A stretch of DNA of 64,000 nt, taken from positions 16,071 to 80,070 of the forward strand of contig DASVTR010000005.1 in the NCBI GenBank assembly GCA_036387475.1, read 5' to 3'. This DNA is from DASVTR01 sp036387475. GTDB taxonomy: Bacteria > Acidobacteriota > Blastocatellia > Pyrinomonadales > Pyrinomonadaceae. A program made the translations under genes and the position numbers. Within the stretch, counting starts at the first letter, position 1; each line of letters opens with the position of its first letter. A model generated the notes under the pieces. The model was not told the origin of the DNA. It saw nothing but the letters and a program-made list of their open reading frames with translations, and did not search any database. Positions 39,928 to 49,253 of this stretch are shown here, one piece after another.

Positions 39928-40437
39928 ATGAGCGAGACCAGAACAGCACAGACCCCAGAGTGGCCGCCAGTTAAGATCGAGTCTATCGTGACCCTCAAGG
40001 AGGAGCCTAAACTCCTTGAAGGTGAGTCGCCCAGCCCCTTCAAGCTCAAGCTAACGAGCCTTGCGGGAACAGACCTGGCATTTTTGGGCCAAAATATCAA
40101 TGGTGCGGTAGCGTATCAGAGCTATTGCATAGCTGGAAATCAAGGTTCGACAAGAATATTAACGCCGATTGTCTATAACGGACTAACCTACTTCCAGGAT
40201 CAAGCCGGCAACTGGCTGTCCTACGAAACCATCTGGAATATGCTCTATATGTCCTACTGGATCAACGCGGTCGCCTGGGAAATAAGAGGCAATCGCTTTG
40301 TCCGTGTGCAGGACGGTGCAGTCCTGACGTGTAGACCCCCACGGCATTGGCCGCTCGCCTCCCCACAACTGTACCTGTCAGCCGAACCTGAGGGAGATTA
40401 CTCATTGAACGTGAAATGGGTCAATGCCCTAGAGTAA
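39928..40437 (+). CDS. Protein of unknown function (169 aa)
   Basis: GATAGGAGA lies seven bases before the ATG. The protein is soluble, without signal peptide, with a Pro-rich start and aromatic-rich middle (GNWLSYETIWNMLYMSYWINAVAWEIRGNR marks residues 95-125; note Trp and Tyr density). It has no recognised motif. It is AT-richer than the neighbours and lies just outside the second repeat array, so it may also be an acquired gene. Confidence 0.65.
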   Translation: MSETRTAQTPEWPPVKIESIVTLKEEPKLLEGESPSPFKLKLTSLAGTDLAFLGQNINGAVAYQSYCIAGNQGSTRILTPIVYNGLTYFQDQAGNWLSYETIWNMLYMSYWINAVAWEIRGNRFVRVQDGAVLTCRPPRHWPLASPQLYLSAEPEGDYSLNVKWVNALE

Positions 40438-40532
40438 TTCTCAAGTTTAGCGGCGGGCTGTGTCCGCCGATTCAAGTTGCGAGGGCGGGCCAGCCTGCCT
40501 CTAAACGCTCGCACGCATTTGAGAATTGCTAT

Positions 40533-40655
40533 AAAGAGGCGCAGGAATCAACATTCCTGCGCCCCTTTCGGTATGCGTGCAGCATGGACTCAAAGCACTA
40601 TCAATCTTCCTCTTCGGCCTTGATTCTGCCTTCGGCTCTGGCCTGTTTCACCCGA
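40533..40655. repeat. Third copy of the paralog 3'-flank module
   Basis: The hairpin GGCGCAGGAA/TTCCTGCGCC (40538-40547, 40554-40563) and the following bases up to CTTCGGCTCTGGCCTG repeat the segment downstream of paralog B (38155-38265). On the minus strand it encodes QARAEGRIKAEEED in a frame not used by the Uma2 gene, nearly identical to the C terminus of the EF-G-like protein (QARAEGRIRAEEED). It looks like a duplicated gene end left behind by rearrangement. Confidence 0.6.
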
Positions 40656-41208
40656 TGACGGCGGCGACGCCCACGCGTAAGCCTGCGATGGTGTGCGCCT
40701 GCGCTTCTTCGCCGTGCTTGAATTCTTTGGTGAATTGATATGCGCCGTCTGCGGGTTCGGCGTATAGCTCTATGCTTTCTTCGGGCAGATTGACGAGCCA
40801 TGCCTCAACGATGCCCGCCTTCGCGTAGAGCGGCAGCTTGTAGCGGCGGTCGCTCTCAAGGGTCGTGTCGGCGACTTCGATGACGAGCAGCACGTCTGCG
40901 GGCTGCGGGTGCGCGTGGCGGTAAAAGTCGTCGCGCCAGCGCAGCAAAGCTACGTCCGGCTGCGGCTCTGAGAAAGCGTCGAGCCGAATCGGGTCTTGCG
41001 TACTGACTATTAGCTTGTCGCCGAGTTGTCGGCTGAGGAGATTGCTGAGGAACTTGACACACGCCGCATGACGGCTTCCGATTGGAGACATCTCGTATAT
41101 CTCTCCCTCTAGTAATTCCAGACGAGCATCAGGGCGAAGGATGCCCGCCTCGCCCATGCGCTCGTATTCGTCAACCGAAATCCAATACTTTGCCAGTTGT
41201 CTTGACAT
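40648..41208 (-). CDS. Uma2-family (DUF820) PD-(D/E)XK-like protein
   Basis: 186 aa. The family blocks are present: ISVDEYERMGEAGIL, RLELLEGEIYEMSPIGSRHA, QPDVALLRW with the Asp, and DVLLVIEVADTTLESDRRYKLPLYAKAGIVEAWLV with the E-V...D...K set of a PD-(D/E)XK nuclease fold. Uma2 proteins are widespread in multicellular and soil bacteria; their nuclease role is predicted, not shown. It follows the EF-G-like gene by 14 bases, with GAGGC upstream of ATG. Confidence 0.92.
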   Translation of the reverse strand: MSRQLAKYWISVDEYERMGEAGILRPDARLELLEGEIYEMSPIGSRHAACVKFLSNLLSRQLGDKLIVSTQDPIRLDAFSEPQPDVALLRWRDDFYRHAHPQPADVLLVIEVADTTLESDRRYKLPLYAKAGIVEAWLVNLPEESIELYAEPADGAYQFTKEFKHGEEAQAHTIAGLRVGVAAVIG

Positions 41209-41222
41209 GGCTTCTTGCCTCT

Positions 41223-43325
41223 TTAGTCTTCTTCTTCCGCCCTGATTCTGCCTTCGGCTCTGGCCTGTTCGACTATCTTCTGTGCGATTTGGCCGGGCAC
41301 TTGGTCGTAGTGGGAGAATTGCATGTGGTATGAGCCGCGAGCGGCGGTGATGGAGTTAAGCGTGGATTGGTAGTTGAGCATCTCGGCCATCGGGACTTGC
41401 GCCTTGACGACCTGCTGGTTGCCGCGCGTCTCCATGCCCTGCACTCGGCCACGGCGCGAGTTGAGGTCGCCCATGATGTCGCCGCTGTATTCCTGCGGCG
41501 CTATCACTTCGACATCCATCACAGGCTCAAGCAGCGTCGGCTTGACCTTTTCGATGGCGGCGCGGAAAGCCTTGCGGCCAGCGGCACGGAAGCTGTGCTC
41601 GTCCGAATCAACCGGGTGAAACGAGCCGTCAATGAGCACGGCCTTGAAATCAACGAGCGGATAGCCCGCGACCGCGCCCGTCGAAGCCGCGTCCACAATC
41701 CCTTTCTCGATGGCCGGGCGGAAATTCTGCGGGACAGAGCCGCCGAAAATCTTATCCTCGAAGACGAAACCCTCGCCGCGCGGCAAAGGCTCGAAGATGA
41801 CCTTGCAGTCGCCGAACTGGCCGCGCCCGCCAGTCTGTTTCTTGTGGCGGCCCTGCACTTCCGCGCGTTGCGTGATCGTCTCCTTGTAAGGAACTTTCGG
41901 CGGATGCAGCGCGACCTCTACGCCGTAGCGCTTCTTCAGTTTGTCAATCACCGTCTCGACGTGTAGCTGGCCCGAACCCGCCAGCAAGAATTCTTTGGTC
42001 TGTGCGTCGCGGTCAAAATGCAGCGCCGGGTCTTCTTCCAGAATCTTATGAAGGGCGACAGAAATCTTCTCTTCATCCTGCCGCGACTTAGGCTCTATGG
42101 CGAAGGCGATTGCCGCCTCCGGGTATTCCACGCCGTCGTAGACAATCACAGCAGACTTGTCGCATAAGGTGTCGCCCGTCTGCGTCTCCTTCAGCTTCAC
42201 GCAGGCGATAATATCCCCGGCACGCGCTTCGTCAATCTTGTCCAGTTGTTTGCCCTGCATCGAATGGAGCGCACCGAGGCGTTCCTGCACGCCACGCCGC
42301 GAGTTGAAGACGTTGGCGTCATGCTGAACCTTGCCGCTGATAATGCGCATGATGTTGATGCGGCCCGCGAACGGGTCTGCGACGGTGCGAAAGACGTAGG
42401 CTGAGAAGGGTTCGTCGTCAGAGTATTTGCGGGTCAGCATCTCGCCGTCGCCGTCAGCGTTTGAGCGCCCGTGCTCTGCTTCGTGTGTCGCGGGGTTGGG
42501 CGCATACTCTACGATGCCGTCGAGCAGGTTGGAGAGTCCGACGAGCGTTGTGCTGGAAACAGCGTAGACAGGGCAGAGCTTGCTGCTGGCGATGGCCTTC
42601 TTGATGTTTGGCAGCAGGTCTTCGTCGTCGAGCGTGCCCTGCTCGAAATACTTCTCCATCAAAGCATCATCGGATTCGGCAACCAGTTCGACCAGCTTTT
42701 CGCGCGTAGCGTCAACAAGTTCGCGCCCGACGGTCGGCAATTCGACTTCACGTGGCTTGCCCTGCTCGTCAAACTCGTAGGCTTTCATGTGTACGACATC
42801 GACGACGCCCTTGAAATCCTTCTCCTTGCCGATGGGCAGCGTGAAGGGAATGATGGCGCGGCTGAAAGTATTGCGTGCGCTATCGAGGGCAGCGCCGAAA
42901 TCCGCGCGCTCTTTATCGAGCTTTGTGACGGCCATAAAACGCGGCAGCATAAATTCGTTGGCGTAGGCCCAGGTCTTCTCCGTCTGCACCTGCACGCCGT
43001 TGACGCCGTCAACAACCACGAGCGCGCAGTCTGCGACGCGCAGAGCGGGGCGCGCGTGCGCTATGAAGGCCGCGTAGCCGGGCGTGTCTATGAAGTTAAT
43101 CTTCGTTTCTTTGTGTTCGAGATGGGCGAGCGCTGTATTTAAAGTAATCTTCCGTTCGATGGAGTCTTCGTCGTAATCGGTGATGGTCGTGCCTTCATCC
43201 ACTTTGCCCCAGCGCGGCGTCGCCCCCGACAGATACAGCAGGGAACTGAGAAGCTGCGTTTTACCGGCGTCGCCGTGGCCTATGACTGCAAGGTTGCGAA
43301 TTGATTCGGTTGCGAAAGCTTTCAT
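41223..43325 (-). CDS. Elongation factor G-like GTPase (EF-G2 type)
   Basis: 700 aa with all five EF-G domains. G1 is GHGDAGKT, G3 DTPGYAAF, G4 TKLD; G2 is in the GTTITDYDEDSIERKITL switch. Domain IV and V follow (GRGQFGDCKVIFEPLP, IAPQEYSGDIMGDLNSRRGRVQGME). The G1 sequence and shorter insertions fit the paralogous EF-G2 group, not the main ribosomal-operon FusA; the genome should hold another copy. It would act on ribosome translocation or recycling, but the role of EF-G2 is unclear. First gene of an operon with the Uma2 gene. Confidence 0.9.
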   Translation of the reverse strand: MKAFATESIRNLAVIGHGDAGKTQLLSSLLYLSGATPRWGKVDEGTTITDYDEDSIERKITLNTALAHLEHKETKINFIDTPGYAAFIAHARPALRVADCALVVVDGVNGVQVQTEKTWAYANEFMLPRFMAVTKLDKERADFGAALDSARNTFSRAIIPFTLPIGKEKDFKGVVDVVHMKAYEFDEQGKPREVELPTVGRELVDATREKLVELVAESDDALMEKYFEQGTLDDEDLLPNIKKAIASSKLCPVYAVSSTTLVGLSNLLDGIVEYAPNPATHEAEHGRSNADGDGEMLTRKYSDDEPFSAYVFRTVADPFAGRINIMRIISGKVQHDANVFNSRRGVQERLGALHSMQGKQLDKIDEARAGDIIACVKLKETQTGDTLCDKSAVIVYDGVEYPEAAIAFAIEPKSRQDEEKISVALHKILEEDPALHFDRDAQTKEFLLAGSGQLHVETVIDKLKKRYGVEVALHPPKVPYKETITQRAEVQGRHKKQTGGRGQFGDCKVIFEPLPRGEGFVFEDKIFGGSVPQNFRPAIEKGIVDAASTGAVAGYPLVDFKAVLIDGSFHPVDSDEHSFRAAGRKAFRAAIEKVKPTLLEPVMDVEVIAPQEYSGDIMGDLNSRRGRVQGMETRGNQQVVKAQVPMAEMLNYQSTLNSITAARGSYHMQFSHYDQVPGQIAQKIVEQARAEGRIRAEEED

Positions 43326-43616
43326 GGCGTTGATAAGAGTTTCCTTTCAGGCAGATATACTTGGAAGAATAGCGATTCCCGTTTCTGTGAACAGTCCGAA
43401 AAAGATTTGGGCGGGACGCTCCGGGTGAGACGATAATTTATCCGAGCGCAGAGGGTAAAAGCAAGCGACCATGCGGCACTAAAGCCGCGACGCGCTATCC
43501 AAGGATTACTTCATCATTTGCCATTCGCGCATCCCGCGTTGGATACTGAGAGGAAAAGAACAACGGGGGCAATTTTAGTTATCAGCACAGCAAACCAGAT
43601 AACGCCAACGCTCTCT
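43326..43616. other. Divergent promoter region between EF-G-like and MFS genes
   Basis: About 290 bases without a gene; it must contain two divergent promoters. I could not assign boxes with confidence. Confidence 0.35.
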
Positions 43617-45230
43617 ATGTCTGCCAGAAGGCGCTGGGTCGTCACGGCGGGCGTTTTGACGGGAACGTTTCTCGCCGCGCTCGAAGCAACCGTGGTCAGC
43701 ACTGCGATGCCGACCGTCATCGCTTCGCTCGGCGGACTCAGCCACTACAGTTGGGTCTTCTCTGCCTACTTGATTACGGCGACCGTCACAGTCCCCGTCT
43801 GGGGCAAGCTCTCAGACCTCTACGGGCGCAGGCCGCTTTACCAGGCAGGCATCGCAGTCTTTCTGCTCGGCTCTGTGCTGTCGGGTTTGTCAACTTCGAT
43901 GGCGCAGCTTATCGCGTTTCGCGCCTTGCAGGGATTGGGAGCGGGCGCGCTCGTGCCGCTCGGCCTGACCATCATCGGCGACATCTACACGCTCGCCGAG
44001 CGGGCGCGCATACAGGCGCTCTTTAGCGGCGTGTGGGGACTAGCGAGCGTCGTCGGCCCGGTCGTCGGCGGCTTCATCACAGATCAACTCTCCTGGCGCT
44101 GGGTCTTTTATCTCAACGTGCCTTTCGGCCTTGTTGCGTCAGTGATTCTCGGCCTCGCGCTGAAAGAGCCGCGACGACACGAGCGCCCAACGATTGATTA
44201 CGCGGGCGCTGCGACGCTGATGCTCGCCATTACGCTCTTGATGCTGGCGTTGGTCGAGGGCGGCACGAGCATTGAGACCCTGACAGCCCCGCGCAATCTG
44301 GCGCTCTTTGCAGGCGCGGCTGCGCTGACGATTCTCTTCGTCTGGATTGAGCGACGCGCCGCAGACCCGGTTGTGCCGTTCAAGTTATTCGGCAATCGTG
44401 TTGTCCTCGTCACAGTGACGACTGGCTTTCTGGCAGGCGTCGCGATGTTCGGCGCAATCACGTTCGTGCCGCTCTTTGCGCAGGGCGCATTGGGCGCGAC
44501 CGCCACCGAAGCCGGTTCGTTGCTAACGCCTTTGATGTTGAGTTGGGTCTTGTTGGCAATCGTCGGCGGTCGCTTGCTCCTGAAGATAGGCTACCGCCCG
44601 ACGAGCATCGCAGGCTTTATCCTGCTCACGCTCGGCATGGCCCTGCTCTCCATGTTCCAGCGCAACAGCCCGCGTGTGTGGCTCTACGTCGATCTGGTGA
44701 TGATTGGCGCAGGCTTGGGCTTGACGATGCTGACGCTGCTCATCGCCGTGCAGCAATCTGTGCCGCGCGGGCAACTCGGCATCGCCACTTCGCTCACGCA
44801 GTTTTCGCGTTCCATCGGCGGCGCGGTGGGCGTCGCCGTGATGGGCACGGTTTTGTCAGCCGGACTCGCCTCGCACTTAAGAGAAGCCGCGCTCGCGCCG
44901 GGCAGCCAACTAACATTGGAGAGCGCTGCGCAACTGGCCGCCAATCCAAACGCGCTCATTGAACCATCGGCTCGCGCCGCTTTGCCTGCGGTTGTTCTGG
45001 ACATGCTACAGGGCGCGCTTGCCTCCGCTCTGCACAATGTCTTCTGGACGGGGACGGCGGTTGCGGCCCTGGCGCTGCTCGTCTGTTTCTGGCTGCCGCG
45101 AAGCCGCGATGGTTCTTATGAGCCGCCGCCGCAGGAAGCTTGTACCGCCGAAACAGGCGAACGCATGATGGTTGCGGAGATAACCCCGCTCGACTCTGAA
45201 CACGAGCCTGTGGCAGCAGAAGGAGACTAA
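43617..45230 (+). CDS. MFS multidrug transporter, DHA2 (14-helix) type
   Basis: 537 aa from ATG 43617; an in-frame TTG at 43518 would add 33 residues without a binding site. Fourteen hydrophobic segments are visible. Motif A appears as GKLSDLYGRRPLY, motif C-like GVWGLASVVGPVVGGF, and TFLAALEATVVSTAMPTVIASLGG is the typical DHA2 first helix motif (D/E in the first helix). It should export toxic compounds with proton uptake. Substrate unknown. A heptamer hairpin follows the stop. Confidence 0.9.
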   Translation: MSARRRWVVTAGVLTGTFLAALEATVVSTAMPTVIASLGGLSHYSWVFSAYLITATVTVPVWGKLSDLYGRRPLYQAGIAVFLLGSVLSGLSTSMAQLIAFRALQGLGAGALVPLGLTIIGDIYTLAERARIQALFSGVWGLASVVGPVVGGFITDQLSWRWVFYLNVPFGLVASVILGLALKEPRRHERPTIDYAGAATLMLAITLLMLALVEGGTSIETLTAPRNLALFAGAAALTILFVWIERRAADPVVPFKLFGNRVVLVTVTTGFLAGVAMFGAITFVPLFAQGALGATATEAGSLLTPLMLSWVLLAIVGGRLLLKIGYRPTSIAGFILLTLGMALLSMFQRNSPRVWLYVDLVMIGAGLGLTMLTLLIAVQQSVPRGQLGIATSLTQFSRSIGGAVGVAVMGTVLSAGLASHLREAALAPGSQLTLESAAQLAANPNALIEPSARAALPAVVLDMLQGALASALHNVFWTGTAVAALALLVCFWLPRSRDGSYEPPPQEACTAETGERMMVAEITPLDSEHEPVAAEGD

Positions 45231-45234
45231 CATT

Positions 45235-45294
45235 AACGATGAACGCTGAACGATGAATGAAAAGCAAGCTGCCTGTCGTTCAGCGTTCATCGTT
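45235..45294 (+). terminator. Heptamer-built hairpin between the MFS and hrpB genes
   Basis: AACGATGAACGCTGAACGA (45235-45253) pairs perfectly with its complement at 45276-45294 (19 bp), and TTTTCATT follows. Units are GATGAAC and GCTGAAC. The distance to the hrpB start is 7 bases, so the right arm lies in the initiation region of hrpB. Confidence 0.75.
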
Positions 45295-45301
45295 TTTCAT
45301 T

Positions 45302-47962
45302 ATGTCCATGCAGCCCTTGCCCGTTGATGCGCTCCTGCCGGAGATTATCGAAGGCTTGCGTCGCTCGCCCAATCTTGTCATCGAAGCACCGCCCGGAGCA
45401 GGAAAGACGACGCGCGTGCCGCCCGCGCTGCTCGACGCTGGCCTTGCGGGGGAGTGCGAAGTCTGGGTTTTAGAGCCGCGCCGGTTGGCGACGCGCATGG
45501 CCGCGCGCCGTGTGGCCGAAGAGAGACAAGAGCCGCTCGGCGAGACAATCGGTTATCAAGTGCGCTTTGAGGAAGTCGCCAGTCCCCGAACGCGCCTGCG
45601 TTTTCTCACCGAAGGCGTGCTCACACGGCGGCTGCTCTCCGACCCGAAATTGACGGGCGTCGGCGTTGTCGTGCTGGACGAATTCCACGAGCGACACCTG
45701 ACTGCCGACCTCGCGCTTGCGCTCATCAGACGCTTACAGCTTGAGGCACGACCCCACTTGCGAATCGTCGTCATGTCGGCGACGCTCGAAGCCGCGCCCA
45801 TCGCATTGTACTTAGGTGGCTGCTCCGTCTTGCGTTCCGAGGGACGCCGCTTTCGTGTCTCAATCGAACATCTCTCACGCGCGGACGAGCGCCCGCTCGC
45901 GTTGCAGGTCGAAGCGGCTGCGCGCAGGCTTGTTGCAGAGGAAGCGACGGGCGACGTGCTGGTCTTTCTTCCCGGCGCGGCTGAGATTCGACGCGCGCAG
46001 GAGGCTTGCGCAGCGCTCGCAGCGCAGTCCGGTTTGCTGGTGCTGCCGCTGCATGGGGAATTGCCTGCGACAGAGCAAGACCGCGCCGTGCGCCCCGCAG
46101 AGAAACGTAAAATCATACTTTCAACCAACGTCGCGGAAACATCCGTCACCATTGACGGCGTGGTCGCGGTCGTTGATACAGGGCTGGCGCGCATAGCGGG
46201 CCACTCGCCCTGGTCAGGCGTCAGGACGCTCGAAGTGACGCGCATCAGCCAGGCTGCCGCAACACAGCGCGCGGGCCGCGCCGGGCGAACGCGACCGGGC
46301 CGCTGCCTGCGTCTCTATACAGCGCAAGACTTCGCCGCGCGTCCCCCGCACGAAGCGCCGGAAATTCGTCGTCTGGATTTGGCCCAGCCTGCGCTTGAGC
46401 TTCACGCGGCTGGCATCAGCGATTTACATAGCTTCGAATGGTTTGAAGCCCCGGCAGCGCCCGCCCTCAATGCCGCCGAAGCTTTGCTCCGCAGGCTCGG
46501 CGCGCTCGATGCGAGCGGGAAGACGACAAGCATCGGAGAGCGCATGTTGCGCTTTCCGCTTCATCCGAGGCTCGCGCGTTTAGTAGTCGAAGCGGAGGCG
46601 CGCGGCGTCGCTTCTGCGGCGTGTGTCATCGCCGCGCTGATTAACGAGCGCGACATACGCGCCAGCCAACTTCTGCTTGATTCGCGCGAGCGAAGCAGGG
46701 CAAGCGCAAAGGTTCACGGGCCTTCCGATTTGCTCGAACTGCTAGACCTTTTCAGAGAGGCTAAACGAGCCGGGTTTGCGCCCGCGCGCTTACGCGAGTT
46801 GAATCTTGACAGCAATGCTGTACGCGCGGTTGACAGAGTTCGCAGGCAGCTTCAGCGTCTTTGTCAAAGTGGAAAGGCGAAGGATGAAAAGGGCGGCAAA
46901 GCGCTCTCGTCATCTGTCGCTTCATTGACATCCGCTGCTTCATTGTCATCCGGCGCTCTTTCATCATCTGGGGAAACAGCGTTGCTGATTTCGATTCTCG
47001 CAGGGTATCCAGACCGCGTTGCGCGCCGACGCATCTTTCCAATCGAAGCCAATGAGCAAAGCGTTGAAGTCTTACTCGCGGGCGGCGGCGCTGGCGTGCT
47101 CGCGCCTTTGAGCGTGGTGCGGCAGTCTTTGTTTATAGTCGCCGTCGATGCCGAAGAACGTCGCGGGCCGGGGAGAGAAAGACAGGGGCGCGGTAGAGCC
47201 GAGACAATCATACGGCTGGCGAGCGCAATCGAGCCTGAATGGCTGCTTGACCTCTTTGCAGACTCTATCAATGAGACGACCAGTGTGGAGTGGAACGCTT
47301 CAGCCGAGCGCGTAGAAGTTGTGCGGCGTCTGGTTTACGATGAGTTGGTGTTGGACGAGAGCCGCACCTTCGAAGCGGCAAGCAACAACGTGTCCCGCGT
47401 GCTGGCGGAAGCAGCACTGGCGGCAGGTGTGCAGGCTTTCGTTGAGCGTGAGGTGATTGATCGTTTTCTGGCACGCGTAGAGTTTATGGCGCGTACCTTT
47501 CCTGAGAATGATTTTCCGGCCCTCGGCGAAGACGATGTGCGTGCTGGCCTCTTACGCTTATGCGAAGGCAGGCGCAGCTTTGCTGAACTGCGTGAAGCGG
47601 CACGCGCGGGCGGCTTGCTTGATGAGTTGCGCCGAAAGCTCAACGCGGAGCAGTCGCGTCGGCTTGCAACAATGGCTCCTGAGCGCGTGACCCTCGCTGG
47701 CGGACAACAGGCGCGAGTCAATTACGAGAGCGGAAAGATGCCTTGGCTCGCCTCGCGCTTGCAGGATTTCTTCGGTCTACGTGAGGGGCCGAAAGTGGCG
47801 GGCGGACGAGTCGCAATCGTGCTGCATCTGCTCGCGCCAAACGGACGGCCAGTTCAAGTGACGCAGGATTTGGCGGGCTTCTGGACGCGCCATTATCCGC
47901 AGGTGCGCCGCGAACTCAGCCGCCGTTATCCGCGCCACGCATGGCCGGAGGAGGGGATTTAA
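45302..47962 (+). CDS. hrpB: ATP-dependent helicase HrpB
   Basis: 886 aa from ATG 45302. Walker A is APPGAGKTT (29-37), motif II is DEFH (126-129), motif III SATLE, motif VI QRAGRAGRTRPG. The C-terminal half is the HrpB-specific region ending in PRHAWPEEGI-like residues as in the family (YPQVRRELSRRYPRHAWPED is the usual ending). HrpB is a DEAH-type helicase of unclear RNA role. A Ser-rich insertion lies at about residues 530-560. The heptamer hairpin just upstream may sequester the start region. Confidence 0.93.
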   Translation: MSMQPLPVDALLPEIIEGLRRSPNLVIEAPPGAGKTTRVPPALLDAGLAGECEVWVLEPRRLATRMAARRVAEERQEPLGETIGYQVRFEEVASPRTRLRFLTEGVLTRRLLSDPKLTGVGVVVLDEFHERHLTADLALALIRRLQLEARPHLRIVVMSATLEAAPIALYLGGCSVLRSEGRRFRVSIEHLSRADERPLALQVEAAARRLVAEEATGDVLVFLPGAAEIRRAQEACAALAAQSGLLVLPLHGELPATEQDRAVRPAEKRKIILSTNVAETSVTIDGVVAVVDTGLARIAGHSPWSGVRTLEVTRISQAAATQRAGRAGRTRPGRCLRLYTAQDFAARPPHEAPEIRRLDLAQPALELHAAGISDLHSFEWFEAPAAPALNAAEALLRRLGALDASGKTTSIGERMLRFPLHPRLARLVVEAEARGVASAACVIAALINERDIRASQLLLDSRERSRASAKVHGPSDLLELLDLFREAKRAGFAPARLRELNLDSNAVRAVDRVRRQLQRLCQSGKAKDEKGGKALSSSVASLTSAASLSSGALSSSGETALLISILAGYPDRVARRRIFPIEANEQSVEVLLAGGGAGVLAPLSVVRQSLFIVAVDAEERRGPGRERQGRGRAETIIRLASAIEPEWLLDLFADSINETTSVEWNASAERVEVVRRLVYDELVLDESRTFEAASNNVSRVLAEAALAAGVQAFVEREVIDRFLARVEFMARTFPENDFPALGEDDVRAGLLRLCEGRRSFAELREAARAGGLLDELRRKLNAEQSRRLATMAPERVTLAGGQQARVNYESGKMPWLASRLQDFFGLREGPKVAGGRVAIVLHLLAPNGRPVQVTQDLAGFWTRHYPQVRRELSRRYPRHAWPEEGI

Positions 47963-47964
47963 TT

Positions 47965-48037
47965 ATTGATTCATTGATTCATTGATTCAATGCGCAAATA
48001 AAATTGAATCAATGAGCAAATGATTTAATGAATCAAT
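47965..48037 (+). repeat. 8-nt-unit hairpin between hrpB and the pseudouridine synthase gene
   Basis: ATTGATTC is repeated three times in tandem at 47965-47990. The outer stem is ATTGATTCATT (47965-47975) with AATGAATCAAT (48027-48037), the inner stem CATTGATTCAAT (47980-47991) with ATTGAATCAATG (48003-48014). Here the unit is 8 nt, not 7. The right arm reaches to nine bases before the chosen ATG of the next gene. Confidence 0.75.
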
Positions 48038-48045
48038 CGCTACTG

Positions 48046-49050
48046 ATGAAAGAGTCTCTTCGATTTCAAATTGAGCAGCGAGCCGCCGGACAGCGGCTTG
48101 ACGAATTTCTCGCCGAGCGGCTGGGCCAATTGAGCCGACTGCGTATTGCCAGCCTTCTCAATCAGGGCGCGTGCATGGTGAACGAGCGTGCTGCGCGAGC
48201 GGGCCAGCAGGTCAGGCCAGGCGACGTGGTGGAAGTCCTGCTCAATGAGCGCGCGACGGGAGCGATGACGCCTGAGCCGCTGCCGCTTGAAATCATCTAT
48301 GAAGATGAGCACCTGCTTGTCGTAGTTAAGCCCGCAGGAATGCTTGTTCACCCGACGCGCGGCGTCAAGAGCGGCACGCTCAGTAATGCGCTCGCTTACC
48401 ACTTGAACAGGGAAGTGATTGAAGAGGGCAACGCCGCCCAGAGCGAATCACAGCGCCGCGAACCAGACTTTCCAGATTTACAATCGAAAGACCCGAATTT
48501 GAAAACGAATGGCGGAGGCTTTCGGGTGATGGTGCGCCCCGGAATCGTTCACCGACTTGACCGCGCCACTTCGGGGCTGATGGTCATTGCCAAGCACCAA
48601 CGCGCTTTGAGCATCCTCACGCGACACTTTCATCACAGGCTCGTCGAAAAAAGATACCTCGCGCTGTTGCAGGGATGCGTTGTCGAAGACGAACGCATCA
48701 TTACCGCGCCCATCGGACGCGACGAGTGCGAGCAACCGCACTGGAGAGTTATGGAGAGCGGCAGAGATGCCGAGACGCGTTTGCGTGTGCTTGAGAGAAG
48801 AGGCAAGCTCACGCTCGTCGAGCTTGAGCCTGTCACGGGTCGCACAAACCAGCTTCGCATACACTGCGCTCACATCGGCCACGCTGTTGTCGGCGACGAG
48901 TGGTACGGCGCTGAAAGCTTGTCGGGGCGATTGTGCCTACATGCCGCGCGGCTCTGCTTTCATCATCCGTCGGGCGGCGAATGGATGGAGTTTAACGCGC
49001 CTTTGCCGGATGAGATCGCGGCGGTGCTCAGCGCCGAAGCGCCGATTTGA
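48046..49050 (+). CDS. RluA-family 23S rRNA/tRNA pseudouridine synthase
   Basis: 334 aa from ATG 48046 (ATG 48028 lies inside the repeat). An S4 RNA-binding domain (residues 8-70, GQRLDEFLAERLGQLSRLRIASLL) is followed by the synthase domain with HRLDRATSG, catalytic Asp172, then KRYLALLQG and GRTNQLRIHCAHIGHAVVGD. This is the RluD type. A 40-residue polar insertion (about 120-160) sits before the catalytic motif. Target uridines cannot be told from sequence. Confidence 0.93.
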   Translation: MKESLRFQIEQRAAGQRLDEFLAERLGQLSRLRIASLLNQGACMVNERAARAGQQVRPGDVVEVLLNERATGAMTPEPLPLEIIYEDEHLLVVVKPAGMLVHPTRGVKSGTLSNALAYHLNREVIEEGNAAQSESQRREPDFPDLQSKDPNLKTNGGGFRVMVRPGIVHRLDRATSGLMVIAKHQRALSILTRHFHHRLVEKRYLALLQGCVVEDERIITAPIGRDECEQPHWRVMESGRDAETRLRVLERRGKLTLVELEPVTGRTNQLRIHCAHIGHAVVGDEWYGAESLSGRLCLHAARLCFHHPSGGEWMEFNAPLPDEIAAVLSAEAPI

Positions 49051-49253
49051 GCGTCATTAATCGCTATCTGGCATCAGTCTTGCTTCTTAGCCAGGCACGG
49101 AAAGCTCGAAACGCTAAACGACTGACAGAGAAACTACGCAGACGTGCAGGAGAGGTTTGCCTGCGTACTATTGTGCGGCGCGCCTGTTCGCTTAGTGGAC
49201 ATTAAGGTGAATTAAAGCCAAGGCTGCGGCGCACGTCTGAGCTTCAAAGAAAA

